A DNA stretch of 64,000 nucleotides from Tupaia tana (Eukaryota > Chordata > Mammalia > Scandentia > Tupaiidae): positions 69,428,949 through 69,492,948 of the forward strand of contig JAKSZU010000009.1 in assembly GCA_026018925.1 (NCBI GenBank), written 5' to 3'. The notes under the pieces are model-generated. The model was not told the origin of the DNA. It was given only the letters and a program-made list of their open reading frames with translations, and ran no database searches. This document shows, piece after piece, positions 35,580-48,785 of this stretch (the stretch's first letter is position 1; each line of letters opens with the position of its first letter). A program made the translations under genes and the position numbers.

Positions 35580-36669
35580 TTTTTTCAGCTTTTATATTTG
35601 CACTTATTCTTCATTTAACTTTTTAAAACACTACTATAGATGAATATTAAAACAAAAGCAATAGCAAGTAGTGAACATATTATGATTATAGTCCTTCACT
35701 CATTCACTACTGCATAAAAAATGCTAGCAGTGTTATTCACTGGCCCCATTAAGAGGTATGACACTGAACACCACCTCGAGGATGATGTTCATCATCCTCA
35801 TATGCTTCTTCATTGTAATGGCGCTGTCTTTCCAGATTTGGATCAAAGTCCACCAGTTCTACCTGGTCCATTTCATCGGTCTCTTCTACTTCCTTCCTTT
35901 CAGGTAGAAGTTTTTCCAGCAAAGATAGTTTATCAGGAGACAGAAAGCCATTCTCAGGGAAGTTTACCTTAAATTCAATGATTAGGTGACCCTTTTCATA
36001 TGGCCTACGATAAATTGGCATGCCTTCATTTAACACACACTTGATATCTCCATGCTTGACAATCTGACCCGGATGAGAGGTGATGACTATGGTTCTGTTG
36101 TCGAGTGTGGAAATTGGTTTCTGGAAGCCACACAATGCTTCAACCAGCTGTATGTCCATACACATGAAAAGGTCTTCTCCTTGCCGAGTAAAAACAGCAT
36201 GATCTTTCTGATCTAGTACAATGATAACATCTCCTGGCTCCAGTCCTGGCTCTTGGTCTCCTTCACCATGGAATGTTATCTTCTGGCTATCTTTCATGCC
36301 TTTGTCAATATGAACTTCTAGAATCTTTTTCTCTCGAACTATCTTCCTTCCATTGCAACTTTTACATCTATCTTTAGGACTGATCCGCTTTCCATGGCCT
36401 TGGCACTCCATGCATACAGACTGAATTTGCTGAACCATTCCAGGTCCTATCTGATGAATTCTTATTTGCATTCTAGTACCTCGGCAATTGGGACAGCACT
36501 CTAATGCTCCTTTCTTACCACCTCGACCTTCACATTTGTCACAAATCACATTCTTTTGCGGGGCCAGTTTTCTTGTTGCACCATTATATAAATCGTCTAA
36601 GGTTACTGACAGATGATGTACAACGTTTTTACCTCTTTCTCTCTGCATCAACATCTTAAATTATATGAC
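35580..36669 (-). pseudogene. DNAJA1: DNAJA1 processed retrocopy, 5'-truncated but open
   Basis: An intronless copy of the Hsp40 co-chaperone DNAJA1. One uninterrupted frame of 301 codons runs from ATG at 36654 to a stop at 35749 and corresponds to about residues 98-397 of the 397-residue parent. Visible parts are the G/F-domain edge ([11 protein letters not shown]), four zinc-finger motifs (CDKCEGRG at 38-45, CPNCRGTR at 54-61, CMECQGHG at 81-88, CKSCNGRK at 97-104), the C-terminal substrate-binding domains and the prenylation box CHTS. The J domain with its HPD motif, needed to stimulate Hsp70, is absent. The second zinc motif has lost its final glycine (G to R), and one codon is missing near the start. 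Downstream sequence matches my recollection of the parental 3' UTR and ends in a poly(T) run at 35576-35588, a retroposed poly(A). A possible short TSD is 'aaatttctt' at about 35573 and 36672. No promoter is apparent. I call it a pseudogene because the J domain is lost, although the frame is intact. Confidence 0.92.
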
Positions 36670-36896
36670 AAATTTCTTGAAAAACAATACAAAGATGAAT
36701 TGAAAACAAATAGAGAATATGAATTTATTATAAAAACGTTCCCACAAAGAAAATAAAAGCTATATGTAAAATTAGTAACAGTTAATACATTGAAAAACAA
36801 AAGCTATTTATGGTAGTAACATATAAGTGCATAAACTTTTTATGCCATTGGTACTGGGAAACACTGAGACTGATGTAGTAGGGCAAAAATTTTTAA
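36670..36896. other. No feature recognised
   Basis: Short AT-rich flank of the retrocopy. Confidence 0.4.
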
Positions 36897-36909
36897 ATTT
36901 CGTAGATTG

Positions 36910-37152
36910 GGGACCAGCAGTTAGTGTAATGGCTATGTCGCTGAACTCCAATGTAGTCGACCTCGGCTCGAGTCCCGGACCTGGTGACTTAAACTCACGC
37001 TGGACGCGTGTGCATGCGTGCCTAAAATCCTGAGAGGAGAATGGAGGAGAAGGGATTGCGGTGTGGCCATACCCCTAGGGGGGTGATTTCTTGCTTTCTA
37101 TCTCTCTGTCTCTCTCTGTCTCTCTGGTGAACGCATGTGCCTTGTAGCAAAA

Positions 37153-37181
<29 letters not shown>
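36910..37181 (+). mobile_element. tRNA-derived SINE, type A (A1)
   Basis: Consensus-like head ('gttagtgtaatggctatgtc', 'ggctcgagtcccgg') and a tail of about ten AAAT units at 37147-37185. Imperfect TSD near 36898-36909 and 37183-37197. Confidence 0.94.
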
Positions 37182-37183
<2 letters not shown>

Positions 37184-37197
37184 ATATTTTGTAGGTT

Positions 37198-37619
37198 GAA
37201 GTTTAATTATATTGGACTATACCATTAATATTTATATTCCCTTAATACTTAGTGCAGTTCATATTGTACATGCATCACACACTTTACGCAGGGATATTCA
37301 GTAAAATAAGCCTAAACTAAGCAGTCTATATTCTATTCAATCTTCCAAATTTGAGTATGTTTTATGTCAACATAATAAGAAAATAAGAATTGGATTTATT
37401 AATTTCCATTCAACCAGAGGCGTCACTGATGCTTTCCTGACTTTTTAAAAAAGAAAATCAAAAGTCACTGGTCCTAATTTCAATTTAGTTTCAGGTGTTA
37501 GTCTTAATGCAAGGATACCTTGGAGGATCTTTGTTTTAACAATATTAATAAAGAGTATTTCAAAAGAAAAACAATTCATATGAAAGATATTTAAAAATTA
37601 TTTACTGTATTCAATTCTC
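37198..37619. other. No feature recognised
   Basis: AT-rich sequence. Confidence 0.4.
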
Positions 37620-37770
37620 CATAGTAGGAAGATCTGGGGAATGCACATGTGTGCCTAGCATATCTTTCAAGCTTCCAGGGAGGGCCAAAACTTGAACCTT
37701 GGTTTGTCATGTCGGATGGGATCCGGCCTCCTTGGTGCAGTACCCAACCACTGTATTGTGGAGTTGGCCT
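37620..37770 (-). mobile_element. Truncated, diverged tRNA-derived SINE
   Basis: 'gcacatgtgtgcctagcata', 'aacttgaaccttggtttg' and the end 'ccactgtattgtggagttgg' fit the linker and head of type A on the minus strand. Confidence 0.65.
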
Positions 37771-38180
37771 TATTTTGATTTCTTGATACTTTTCTCATTT
37801 ACCTTAAAAATTTTAATGACACGAATCTTCTTATTTTTCTTCCTATTACAACCCTTTCCTTCTTAGTTGTTAACACAGGTCTTAGTAAGGCGCCAATTGG
37901 GTGTTAGAAGCTAGATATGTGGAGCTTAGAAAACAGTATTAACTTGGGATCATCATTTCAGGTCTATAAAGAAAGAGAAGAAAAAGCTAAACAATGAGAA
38001 AGAGGGAAAGGAAGATGAGGAGGAGGAGAAAAAGAAAGAGCAAGGGGAAATTAGCAGTGATCAAATCTCAAAACAATTTTTGAAATGCAGATTGCTTTTG
38101 TTAGAAGTATTTTAAGATCTTATAACTTTTGCTCCCTCTTTTGTATTCTACACATCATCATTTGTTAAAACATAATTGCT
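37771..38180. other. Unrecognised, with a polypurine tract
   Basis: Positions 37968-38048 are almost all A and G (AAG/GAG-rich). Nothing else recognised. Confidence 0.5.
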
Positions 38181-38181
38181 G

Positions 38182-38430
38182 GGCCAGCAGGTGGTGTGGT
38201 GGGTAAGGTACCAGATCCCACTTGACTGATTCCATGGTTTAAATCCTGTACATGGAAGCCTGAGAGAAGCACTGGGCACGTGTGCATGTGTGTATGCCCA
38301 AAATCTCTAGAGGAGGGTGTGACCATCTCCATGGGGGTGGGGTGTGTGATTTCTTGCTTTCTTTCCCTGTCTCTCTCTGGTGAGTGCACATACTCTGTAG
38401 CAAAAACATCTAAAACCAAAACAAAACAAA
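38182..38430 (+). mobile_element. tRNA-derived SINE, type A, diverged
   Basis: 'gggccagcaggtggtgtgg', 'ggcacgtgtgcatgtgtgta', 'tgtagcaaaaacatctaaaa'. Short TSD 'ataattgc' / 'caaattgc'. Confidence 0.85.
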
Positions 38431-38825
38431 CCCAAATTGCTTCCCTGCAATGGCTTCTTTAAAGATAGAAGAAAAGTAGAAAAAACTATCTGTTATTAGG
38501 TCTTGTTTAGAGTATCAAAAAAGAGGTATGCTGCTCCCATTACTTTTCTATTAAGGATGCTAATAAAGAAAATAACAGAAAGAATCTCATAGATGACAGA
38601 AGAGCAGCTGAGGAAATGGGCCATTGGTAGTAGGTACCTTTAGAGTATATCTAAAGAGTGGTTCTTGAGCCAACAGCAGTTCCAAGAGACCATGTATAGT
38701 ACTGTCAGGAGAAACCAGATGAGTTCCAACTGCTATCTGTAGCATTTCCTAATCTCAATGTCTTATCTCATATGTATACCTCAGTCTAATGTGAAGTATG
38801 GTATAACTTTTTTTTCATTAAAGAA
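38431..38825. other. No feature recognised
   Basis: Unique-looking sequence. Confidence 0.4.
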
Positions 38826-39053
38826 TTTTTTTTTCTTTTTAGATTTTTGCCATAGAAAGAGATATCAGAGAAAGACAAAGAGAGGGAAAGTGAAAAATCA
38901 CCTTTCAGGCAGGTTGGCCATGGCGCCATCCCTTCTCCTCTTGGAACTTCAGGCACACAGGTACATGTGCCCGGTGTGATTGTCAAATCTTCACAGCCTC
39001 ATTGTCGGTCACGTGAGAGTCCAGCATCTTCACCACCACACCACCTTCTGGCC
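38826..39053 (-). mobile_element. tRNA-derived SINE, diverged
   Basis: Minus-strand copy from 'tttttagatttttgccatag' to 'ccaccacaccaccttctggc', with a decayed B box. Confidence 0.78.
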
Positions 39054-39084
39054 CAGATTTTTAATTTTATTTTTAATTTTTAAT

Positions 39085-39210
39085 TTTTATTTTTTTTTTT
39101 TTTAACTACAAGGCAAATGCCCTCACCATAGAGAGAAGGAGAGAGATACAAAGAGAAAGAAAGTGGCAAATCACTCCCAGGAGGGATAACCACCCTGCAC
39201 TGCCCCACCT
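39085..39210 (-). mobile_element. Truncated tRNA-derived SINE (3' part only)
   Basis: Poly-T, GA-rich part and 'aatcactcccaggaggga', then abrupt loss of linker and head at the junction with the next SINE. Confidence 0.72.
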
Positions 39211-39463
39211 TCCTTTTTTAGCAATAGGGTACATGCGATTTCCAGAGAGAGACAGAGAGAGAGAGAAAGTGAGAAATCATGCCCTCCCCCCAGGGAAGAT
39301 AACCATATTGCAATCGCTTCTCCTCTATTCCCTTATCAGGATTTTGGGCAAACTAAAACATGCACGTGGCATGTTTTTCAAGCAGCCAGGTTTGGAACTT
39401 GAACAATGAAGTCGGCCATATGGGATCCAGGCTCCTTAACCTCTACACCACCAGCTGGCCCCA
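39211..39463 (-). mobile_element. tRNA-derived SINE, type A, diverged
   Basis: From 'ttttttagcaatagggtaca' to 'cacaccaccagctggcccc'. It sits inside or against the preceding truncated copy. Confidence 0.82.
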
Positions 39464-41290
39464 TCTTATTTGACACTAATAGTATAATAACTGAACAAAC
39501 CCTTAAATTAATATATAAAATGATAAAAGAAAATTTGCAAATAATTTACTTTTCAAGCAAATAAAGAAAATTAAAGGTTACCCTAACAATAATATTATTC
39601 TCACTAAATTGAATTCTGACACTCTTCCTTGAATGGAAAATAAATAAATGATTAACATGCTAGGAATCACCCATCACCCCAGTATGCCCATAGCAGACTC
39701 TTTTTATGTTTTATAGAGATATAAAAGAAATCCTATAGCCATGCCTCTTATATAATGTTAGAGTCTGAGAATCAGTAAAATGCACAGCTTTCTCTAGTTC
39801 TTGCTAGTAAGACTCTTTAGCTCTGTTATTTATGCAGTTTAGTGTCAGAAATGACTCGTGACAGAAATAAAATTCAAAAAGCAGAAGTAGCTCTGTTTAT
39901 CAAGATATTTAGACAGACATGTACTAGAACTCATATATTGAAGAGAGTATATCCCCTTTTCCTCTCAAAAGGTTTAAATAAAACATTAAAAAATCTCTAA
40001 TTAAGATATAGAACATTTATCAAAATTTCAGTCTTTTTCATCTAGTAAAGTCATTGGCTATGCCTAAAAACCCTTTCGATTAGCTTATCTCCTGAATAAT
40101 TCCTTCCTGTGTGCATTAAGTAATGTGCACATGCCTCCTTTGGTTTTAAAATCTTTAACCCAAGGGATAATTACAAATATAATTCATCCTACTTACAAGA
40201 CTGAATTTCTTAAAAAAGTATTACTATTCTAAGATTTCACATTATGACAGGTATGTTGGTACTTCTATACTCTTATTTTAGTGAGTAAGAATATAAATAA
40301 GAGGACAAAAATGGAGAATACATTTAAAAATCTTTAAGAGAATAATGATCCTTACATGGTAAAGGAGTATTTTGAGTTTTGGAGAAAAGTCTCACCTTTA
40401 ATAACAAAAAAGAGAATTAAGACCATGAACAATTTATAGTGTAATGAATAAAAGAGCTATATCATAAAAGTAAAGTAGTAGGAATTATTCACACAAATAT
40501 ATCTATAAATATACAAATAAACATGTATTATATATAAACATTTGTTTTTTAGAGTAACTTTTTCTATTGCAGAAACAAAATCTGTAGAAAAGAAGTATGG
40601 TTATCTATCTTTTGAAATATTCTTTTAGCACACCAGCTGTAGGATACACATTTCTAATTCCTTCTCTAGTACGGGGATTAAGTATGATGAGCCATTCGTA
40701 TGCTCTCAAGAGAGTATTTAAAAGGACTCTAACAGGAGAATAATAAGAGAGGTGGGGATGAGTGTGAAATGACAGATGATTGACAAAACACTGAAAAATT
40801 CTGCTCTCTTTTCTCTCTTCCTTTAACAGCAACCCTAGAATGGTAGTCTGATTATCACCTGATGTCATATTAGTCCCAGTCAGCTAGGATAAGCAATTAG
40901 AAAAATGTATCAGGAATTGTATGTGTGATTTTTCCCCCAAATGAATATAATTTCCTACAATGAAAGTAACATAAATATCAAACAATACAGAAAACATAAA
41001 AAAATTAAACCATCTACAATGCCACTGTGCAGAGATGAACATAAACATTCTCTTTCATTTGTGTTCAGACTTTATTCTTTGTACATATTCATAATAGCTC
41101 TCCCATCACATGTATCACATTATGTATACTATGTTTAATCTTGCTTTTATTGCTGGGCATGTACTGATGCAAAAAATATCGGTTCAATATAATTTTTGAT
41201 GATACTGTCTTAGTGGATGTAGAGAATTAATTTATTTAAACAATCTATTTTTGATGATCATTTTGATTCTTTCAGATGTCCAATACGAGT
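39464..41290. other. No firm feature in 1.8 kb
   Basis: AT-rich, unique-looking. A frame at 40605-40868 has no recognisable domain and I do not call it a gene. Confidence 0.45.
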
Positions 41291-41554
41291 TGTAGGTTTT
41301 ACAAACATTTTAGATATATAAATCTTTATTAAGATGCAAACTTGCACAAAACCCCAATATTCAAAACACGTAACAATTAAGATGCTTTAGTTTAAGCAGA
41401 AACTGGGAAACTAAACTCCAATTGTTCGATGTATTCCTCCATGCCTCTCCACTGCTAATGTCCCCTGAAGGGTCTCCATGAAACCACTCAATGTCTGTGT
41501 ACCTCTGATGCACCAAGATTCTTGAATACCACTGTTAGAAACTCGGTTTATCCC

Positions 41555-41800
41555 AATATCTTTTTGCATATATCTATATGCACTCACTTAATCATTTTCA
41601 TGTCATAAAATGCCTGCAAGTAGAATTGTTGAATCAATGAATATGTATGGTTTTACTTTTGATACAATTTGCCAACTGTAGTCCAGCAAAAGTGTGATAA
41701 TTTATATTCTTCTAAATACCTTGATATTTATTTGCATATCTTTGGCTACTAGTTAAGGACAGTGGATATTTTCTTATATATGGTGACAATTTGTACTTAA
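41555..41800 (-). mobile_element. Ancient LINE-like fragment
   Basis: 'aagtagaattgttgaatcaa', 'acaatttgccaactgtagtc' and 'atatctttggctactagtta' follow the order of old L1-type 3' ends in antisense, strongly diverged. Confidence 0.45.
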
Positions 41801-41876
41801 CACATAGCAAATTCCTAACAAATACTTAAGAAATGAATGACTTTATATATCTTCTTCCATTGATTGGTGTGTTCTT

Positions 41877-42118
41877 TTCTTTTTTAAGAGAAAGACTGCA
41901 CTATAGGGCACGTGTGCTCGCCAGAGAGATGGAGACACAGGAAGAGGGAAATCACATTCCAGGGGAAACGGCCAAGCCACAATCTATTCTCCTCTCAGGA
42001 TTTTAGGCACGCTCTCGCATGTGGCAGCGTGAGTTTCAGGCCACCAGGTCGGGGACCTGAACTACAGTCAATCATGCAGGAGTTCAGCGATGTAACCATT
42101 ACACCATTTGCTAGTCCC
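41877..42118 (-). mobile_element. tRNA-derived SINE, type A
   Basis: 'ctatagggcacgtgtgctcg', a shortened linker, and a head ending 'caccatttgctagtccc'. Confidence 0.9.
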
Positions 42119-43349
42119 AGTTGCTGTGCTCATTTAATATTGGCATTTTCCTACTCTATTGATTCATAAGACACTTTTTTGTAGCAGAGATAGTAACGAC
42201 CTACCTAGTTTTTCTTTGTTCAGTTTTGCTGAACAACTTTTAGCATTATGATGGATTTTGTTTATATAGATTTTCAAATTCTGTGTGATTGTATCAATTA
42301 GTCTATTATTTACCCCCTTTTGATACCCTGCATAAAATACCAGTTGTCTCAAACAATAATAAATATGTACCTACTTTTTTAATGTTTGTGACTATTTGAA
42401 AGGTAATCTTTTTCATGGGACAAATTTTGAGGCTGTTTAGAATTTAATACAAAAAAATTGATGAGGAAAATAACAAAAATATTTTGTTCTAAATAACTCT
42501 GAAAATTGTCTTAAATAGACAATTCATTTAGACATACACACCGTCTTTCCTTGACTAGTCCATTAACAAAGTGCTTATCTTTCTTTGTTAATTTTTCTTT
42601 CGAGCACTGATCTTCAGCTGTTTGAAGTCTGGGTGTGTATGATAAAATATTCTAATCAAATGGCTATAGTACCTGAATTTGCTGGAAAGGCAGGATTCGG
42701 ATGGGAGGGGTATCAATTAACTTCATAGCAAAAGCAAAATGACCACTTCACTAAAACTCCTGTGGGGCATATATCAAATCACAACTGTGATCCTAAATTG
42801 CAATTATTTTCTGTACAGGAAACACCAATATTTAGGGGACAGTTGAAGGTCTTCGAACTTCCTTTAGCTGAGATGGAGGTGTAACTCAGGTAAGCCTATC
42901 AACAAGCGAAAAACCACAAAATTTTCCAGCTTCAAATTTCTTAATAAGTAATATGCTCACAAGGGTGTTTTGTTCTGAAAAGAGAACAGATGTACAGATG
43001 TGGGGTAATCACTCAAGTGTGTACAGGGCACCAAAAGGATATTAAAAAAATAATAATAACATTAAAGACACTTTCTTAGGAGCAGTTGAGAAACGAACTA
43101 AATTTTAGGCTCCAAAGAGAAAAAATAAGTTGAGTTCAGTCTCTCATGCATATTTTTCTACTACTCTCCCTGCAAACAAAGTCTGTGTTATTACTCATTT
43201 ATATTTATATCACTTCTTTTAGGAATGAATTCTGGTTTACCCACCATCCTGATACTATTTGAGTTCAGCACTTCTGAGGAAAAGCTGAGTTTTTTGTCTT
43301 AGTCTTAGAAGATAAGTAGGATGTCAAGGCAGCTATGGGTTATGACTTT
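42119..43349. other. No repeat recognised; one exon-like segment
   Basis: Repeat-poor for this window. It contains the splice-site-bounded segment at 42819-42889 (separate entry). No coding region can be supported. Confidence 0.45.
42819..42889 (+). other. Exon-like 71-bp segment (weak)
   Basis: Preceded by a pyrimidine-leaning tract ending 'ttttctgtacag' and followed by the donor 'gtaagc' after 'ctcag'. One frame is open for 21 codons, then meets TAA near the end. I recognise no protein. It may be chance, or an untranslated or terminal exon of an unseen transcript. Confidence 0.2.
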
Positions 43350-43540
43350 TTAAAAAAAAAAAAAATCATTTAACTTTATTTATTTATTTTAATTTGATCA
43401 TAAAGGGACAGAGTGAGAGACAGAGAGAGAGAGAGAGAGAGAAAGAAAGTGAGAAAGCAACCCGCCAGGTCTGAGATTTGAACTGCGGTTGGCCACGTGG
43501 GAGTCCAGCATCCTTAAGCACCATGCCACCTGCTGGCCCA
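43350..43540 (-). mobile_element. tRNA-derived SINE, type B
   Basis: TSD 'ttatgactt' at 43340-43348 and 43543-43551. Expanded (GA)n at about 43421-43443. Confidence 0.94.
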
Positions 43541-43865
43541 GATTATGACTTCCATGGAACTATTAACTGTCCTGTGAAACCGCATATATATGAGAATTGT
43601 AGGGGAGGAAGGATTCTCTAATAACTAGCTCCGTAGGCCACCTAAGAATAGGGAGAACACTGACAAGAGGAACATTAGTCAACTGGGGAGAAAAGAGTAG
43701 GGTAAATTCAATTTAGTTTCTAGACATGTTGAGTTGAAGTAACAAAGCATCCAAGTGGAGATGTTTTTTAGATAAGGGGGGCTCTTTCTCTGGAGATTGA
43801 TAGGAAGATTAATAGTATATATGTAAAAGTGGACAATTGAAACTATAATAGAAACTTTTTCCATT

Positions 43866-45300
<1,435 letters not shown>

Positions 45301-45429
45301 CACATTTTCCAAATTTGAAAAGTGAAAAAGAGGAACCAATGAGTTTAAGGAGAATGAAAAATAACTCCATTTACACTTATTGATAATATTACATTTCTAT
45401 TGAAAGTGTGCATTCAAATATCACCAATT

Positions 45430-45688
45430 GGAACCAGCAGATAGCATAATGGTTATTTCACTGAACTCCCATGTAGTAGACTGTGGTTCAAATCCTGGAC
45501 CCGGTGACTTAAAATTCACACTGGGCACATGTGTGCATGCCTCAAATCCCAAGAGAATGGAGGAGAATGGATTGTGGCATGGCTATCCCCCTAGAGGGTG
45601 ATTTCTCCCTTTCTGTGTCTCTGTCTCTCTCTGTCTGGTGAGGGCATGCACCTTATAGAAAAAAGTGTCTCTTAAAAATAAATAAATG
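45430..45688 (+). mobile_element. tRNA-derived SINE, type A
   Basis: Preceded by 'atcaccaatt' (45420-45429) and followed by 'atcatcaatt' (about 45693-45702). 'ggttcaaatcctgg' B-box region. Confidence 0.92.
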
Positions 45689-45708
45689 AAAATCATCAAT
45701 TACTTCTT

Positions 45709-46050
45709 TTTAAATTTTTTTTTATACATTCAATTGCTATACATCACTTAGCTTGTACAGAGAATTTACCCAACATGAAATAGATCTCAGGCCAGTCCAG
45801 TTGAGAATACTATACACATCATCATCAACAGGTAATAAACCATTTCTATGTCCTATAAATGTCTTACTTCTCTATTTTTTCTCCCTAATATCCTGCCCTA
45901 TACTCTTTCACCCTCCCATCCTCCTTCCGTACTACCTACAGTGTCCGTAACTATTTTCAGTGTTTTTATGTACTCCAGTCTTTTAGTCTCTACCACAGAG
46001 TGTGGACACTCGGTATATGTTAAGTGGAGACATACAATGTCTGTGAAAAA
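45709..46050 (-). mobile_element. L1 3' UTR, 5'-truncated, antisense
   Basis: Begins with a T-run (the poly(A) on the minus strand) and matches in reverse the L1 3' UTR at 32.4-32.8 and 61.8-62.3 kb ('cattgtatgtctccacttaa', 'actctgtggtagagactaaa'). The TSD 'aatcaccaattacttct' occurs at about 46052-46068 and with one mismatch just before 45709. Confidence 0.88.
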
Positions 46051-46068
46051 AAAATCACCAATTACTTC

Positions 46069-47394
46069 TACATGTTGGTCCATGACTGTAGTTGAGGAAT
46101 ATGTTTGATAGTAAAGTATTTTTTTAATTTTTTATAGGTTAAGCTTTATATCACATCTTTAGAAAGTTAAAATAAAAGAAAATAAAGTAGATCAATAAAA
46201 AATAAAAATAGTTCTACTTAATATTACCTTATTCTAGGTTAGTAATACATACTTGATATATCATCTTTGACACTCACTAATATAAAACAGGCAGATTAAT
46301 ATAAAGATCTTTTGAATATGTCATTTGGGTTTGCTTGAAACTTTCAAATGTTACTGAGTCAGCATTCATTTCAGCTTTACTGACCTTACATAGCCACTAA
46401 AGATTATGTGAATGAGAAGTACCTGGGGGCACATATCCTTGTTCAAAAATCTGCCAGAAACCCAATAGACCAAAGGTTTATTTGATGCTAGATAACAATT
46501 CTGAAACGTGAGGGATATAAAAAATGGTATGCAATGGATATTTTCTTTTTATTCCTCTCGCCTTTCAGCATATTAGTAAGTTCTAACACTAAGCAGTTTT
46601 CTAAATGATATTCAGTTTTATATTATATAATTCTGTTAGGTTTTTAACTCTGTTCAAAGTCTATACCCTGATCATCATAGATTATTATTTTGTCCTCCAA
46701 AGGACCCTATAAACACTGGTTCAGTTAATAAATTAACAAGATTATAGTTCTAAATCATAGTAATTCACTATTGACATTTAGATTTAGCAAGTAATTTATT
46801 GTAAACAAAGACCTGAACTTGAAATAATCTATGATAAGTGAAAAGTTTATCTTGAAGAGAAGATAAGGAGTTTAAGCTTCAGAAAACATTTTTGTCGTTG
46901 CTGAAGGGAAGAGAAAGTAGCTGTCATTCTCACGAAGACAAATGGATTAAACAGAGAAATCTTAGTAGAAAGATTATTGCCATAAAGACAGAATCCGGGT
47001 ATCAAATTCTGCCATGATTAAAATCATATGTCTTTTTATAGATTACATAACCTTCCACTGTGAAGCCATATGATTTGAGGAAAAACAACTTCTGAAAGGG
47101 AACTGTGAGAATGCTAAGGCCTGGGTAGACGGTTAATAGGTAGAGAACACCAGAAAAATAAAGTGAGAATTTAAAAAGAAATTCTTAAAAAATATTGTAA
47201 CATCTAAACCTTCTTTAATCACAGTTGCTTTCTAAGGATAATATTAATACTTCATGAAAAGGAACATGTATGTGGTGCCCTTTCTCCTCAAGTAAGTACA
47301 TAATTTCTCATTGTAAATGGTTCCTTCCATTACTCCAGCTAATGAATGATTAAGACTAGAGCCACTGGCTATTTTAGAAAACTAAACAGAATGA
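46069..47394. other. No feature recognised
   Basis: 1.3 kb of AT-rich sequence without a nameable repeat or gene. Confidence 0.45.
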
Positions 47395-47848
47395 TCGGGT
47401 ATATGTCTTACTCTATTATAGTGCAGCTGACAGAAATACCCAAGCCTGGGTGATTTTGTGAAGAAGACAGAGGTTTTACTCACAAACTCAGAATTCTGGT
47501 AGCTATAATGTCCAAAGTTGTAGGGCAACAGCATGGCTGTTGGATCGTAGGCATATGTATAGAGAGAGGTCCTGACTGATCTCTCTTTCTAATAACTAAC
47601 TCTCATGAAAACTAATTCCTCTGAGGAGAGACAGCTAGAACTCAGAGTCTCATGAGACATCATAAATCTATACATGAAACTGTTACCTCTGTGATGCAAT
47701 TTCCATGAGCCAATCACCTCTCAATAGGATTTATCCTATGACACCATGAAGGAATTATGTTTTCACTTAATACCTGCATAATACAGACAGTAATAACAAG
47801 TCCCAACACGTGAATTTGTGGGAACATATTCAAACCATAGCAGTATAC
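47395..47848 (-). mobile_element. MaLR-type solo LTR (MST/THE1-like)
   Basis: Antisense order: 'gcagctgacagaaatacc', 'caagcctgggtgattttgtg', 'ggttttactcacaaactcag', 'gatgcaatttccatgagc', 'caatcacctctcaatagg', 'gggaacatattcaaaccata'. Confidence 0.8.
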
Positions 47849-48309
47849 ATATAAACAACTTATAAATAATATAAACAACTGCCACTAGAAAGCAATTAAA
47901 AAGAGATAGTTGACATATAATAAAAATCTCATTTCCTAGTAGTTGAATCATACCTCTATATGAAGAGATAAATTGGGGAAATGGGAGAGTGAATACTTAG
48001 TAAAGTGAATTAGATGTTAAAGGAGGATTTTTGGAGGAACAGTGGATAGGGTGGATAAGCAAAAAAGAACCAAATCGGTGGTGGTGATGGGGGGTGACTA
48101 TGAACTTTTTTTCTTTTTTGAGTGATTTCTTTAGTCTAAGTCATTTCCTCATTGCTCAAAAAGCAGATTCGGTTTAGAAGTATGTGGATAGATAGAAAGC
48201 TAAGTGAGGCAGCTCACATATTGTATGAAACTTTAAAGGGCAATTTTAATAAAGTTATGCTGCATGTTAACCTTTGCTCCTGTCTAATCTGATATCTTTA
48301 GTAAAACCA
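47849..48309. other. No feature recognised
   Basis: AT-rich sequence with a G-rich patch near 48068-48095. Confidence 0.4.
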
Positions 48310-48545
48310 GGCCCAGCTGGTGGAGGAGCAGGCAGTAGGGCACTGATGCATAATGCTGGAGGTCAGATGGGAAGCCTCTGAGCTCACAACCTGGGTCTAT
48401 CTGAGCACATGGGATGCATTCATGGTCCTGGATGGCTATAGGGCTAGGGGAAACCTCACAGTATGAAGGCCCTGTTGAGGCTCTCTCTCTCTCTCTCTGT
48501 CTCTTTCTCTCTCTTTCGAAGTAAATTTTAATACTTAAAAAAAAG
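48310..48545 (+). mobile_element. SINE, type C
   Basis: Sense copy: 'ggcccagctggtggaggag', 'gcaggcagtagggcactgat', 'gcataatgctggaggtcaga', 'caacctgggtctatctgagc', ending in (CT)n and 'gaagtaaattttaatactta'. It shows type C in the orientation where its head can be read. Confidence 0.75.
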
Positions 48546-48706
48546 GTAGTTAATTTAAAGAAAAACACTTTCTAATAAGTTATAGAACTAAATCCTTTGC
48601 CTTTGAAAAATAGGAAAATACTAAGTATAGTTTGAGAATAAGAGTAGAATGAAAGTAGATGTGCAAAGGGAAGAAACATTCAACTGACAAAAAATGAAAA
48701 GTTTTC

Positions 48707-48711
<5 letters not shown>

Positions 48712-48782
<71 letters not shown>
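48712..48782. repeat. (TA)n(GA)n compound microsatellite
   Basis: About 15 TA units followed by about 16 GA units. Confidence 0.98.
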
Positions 48783-48785
<3 letters not shown>

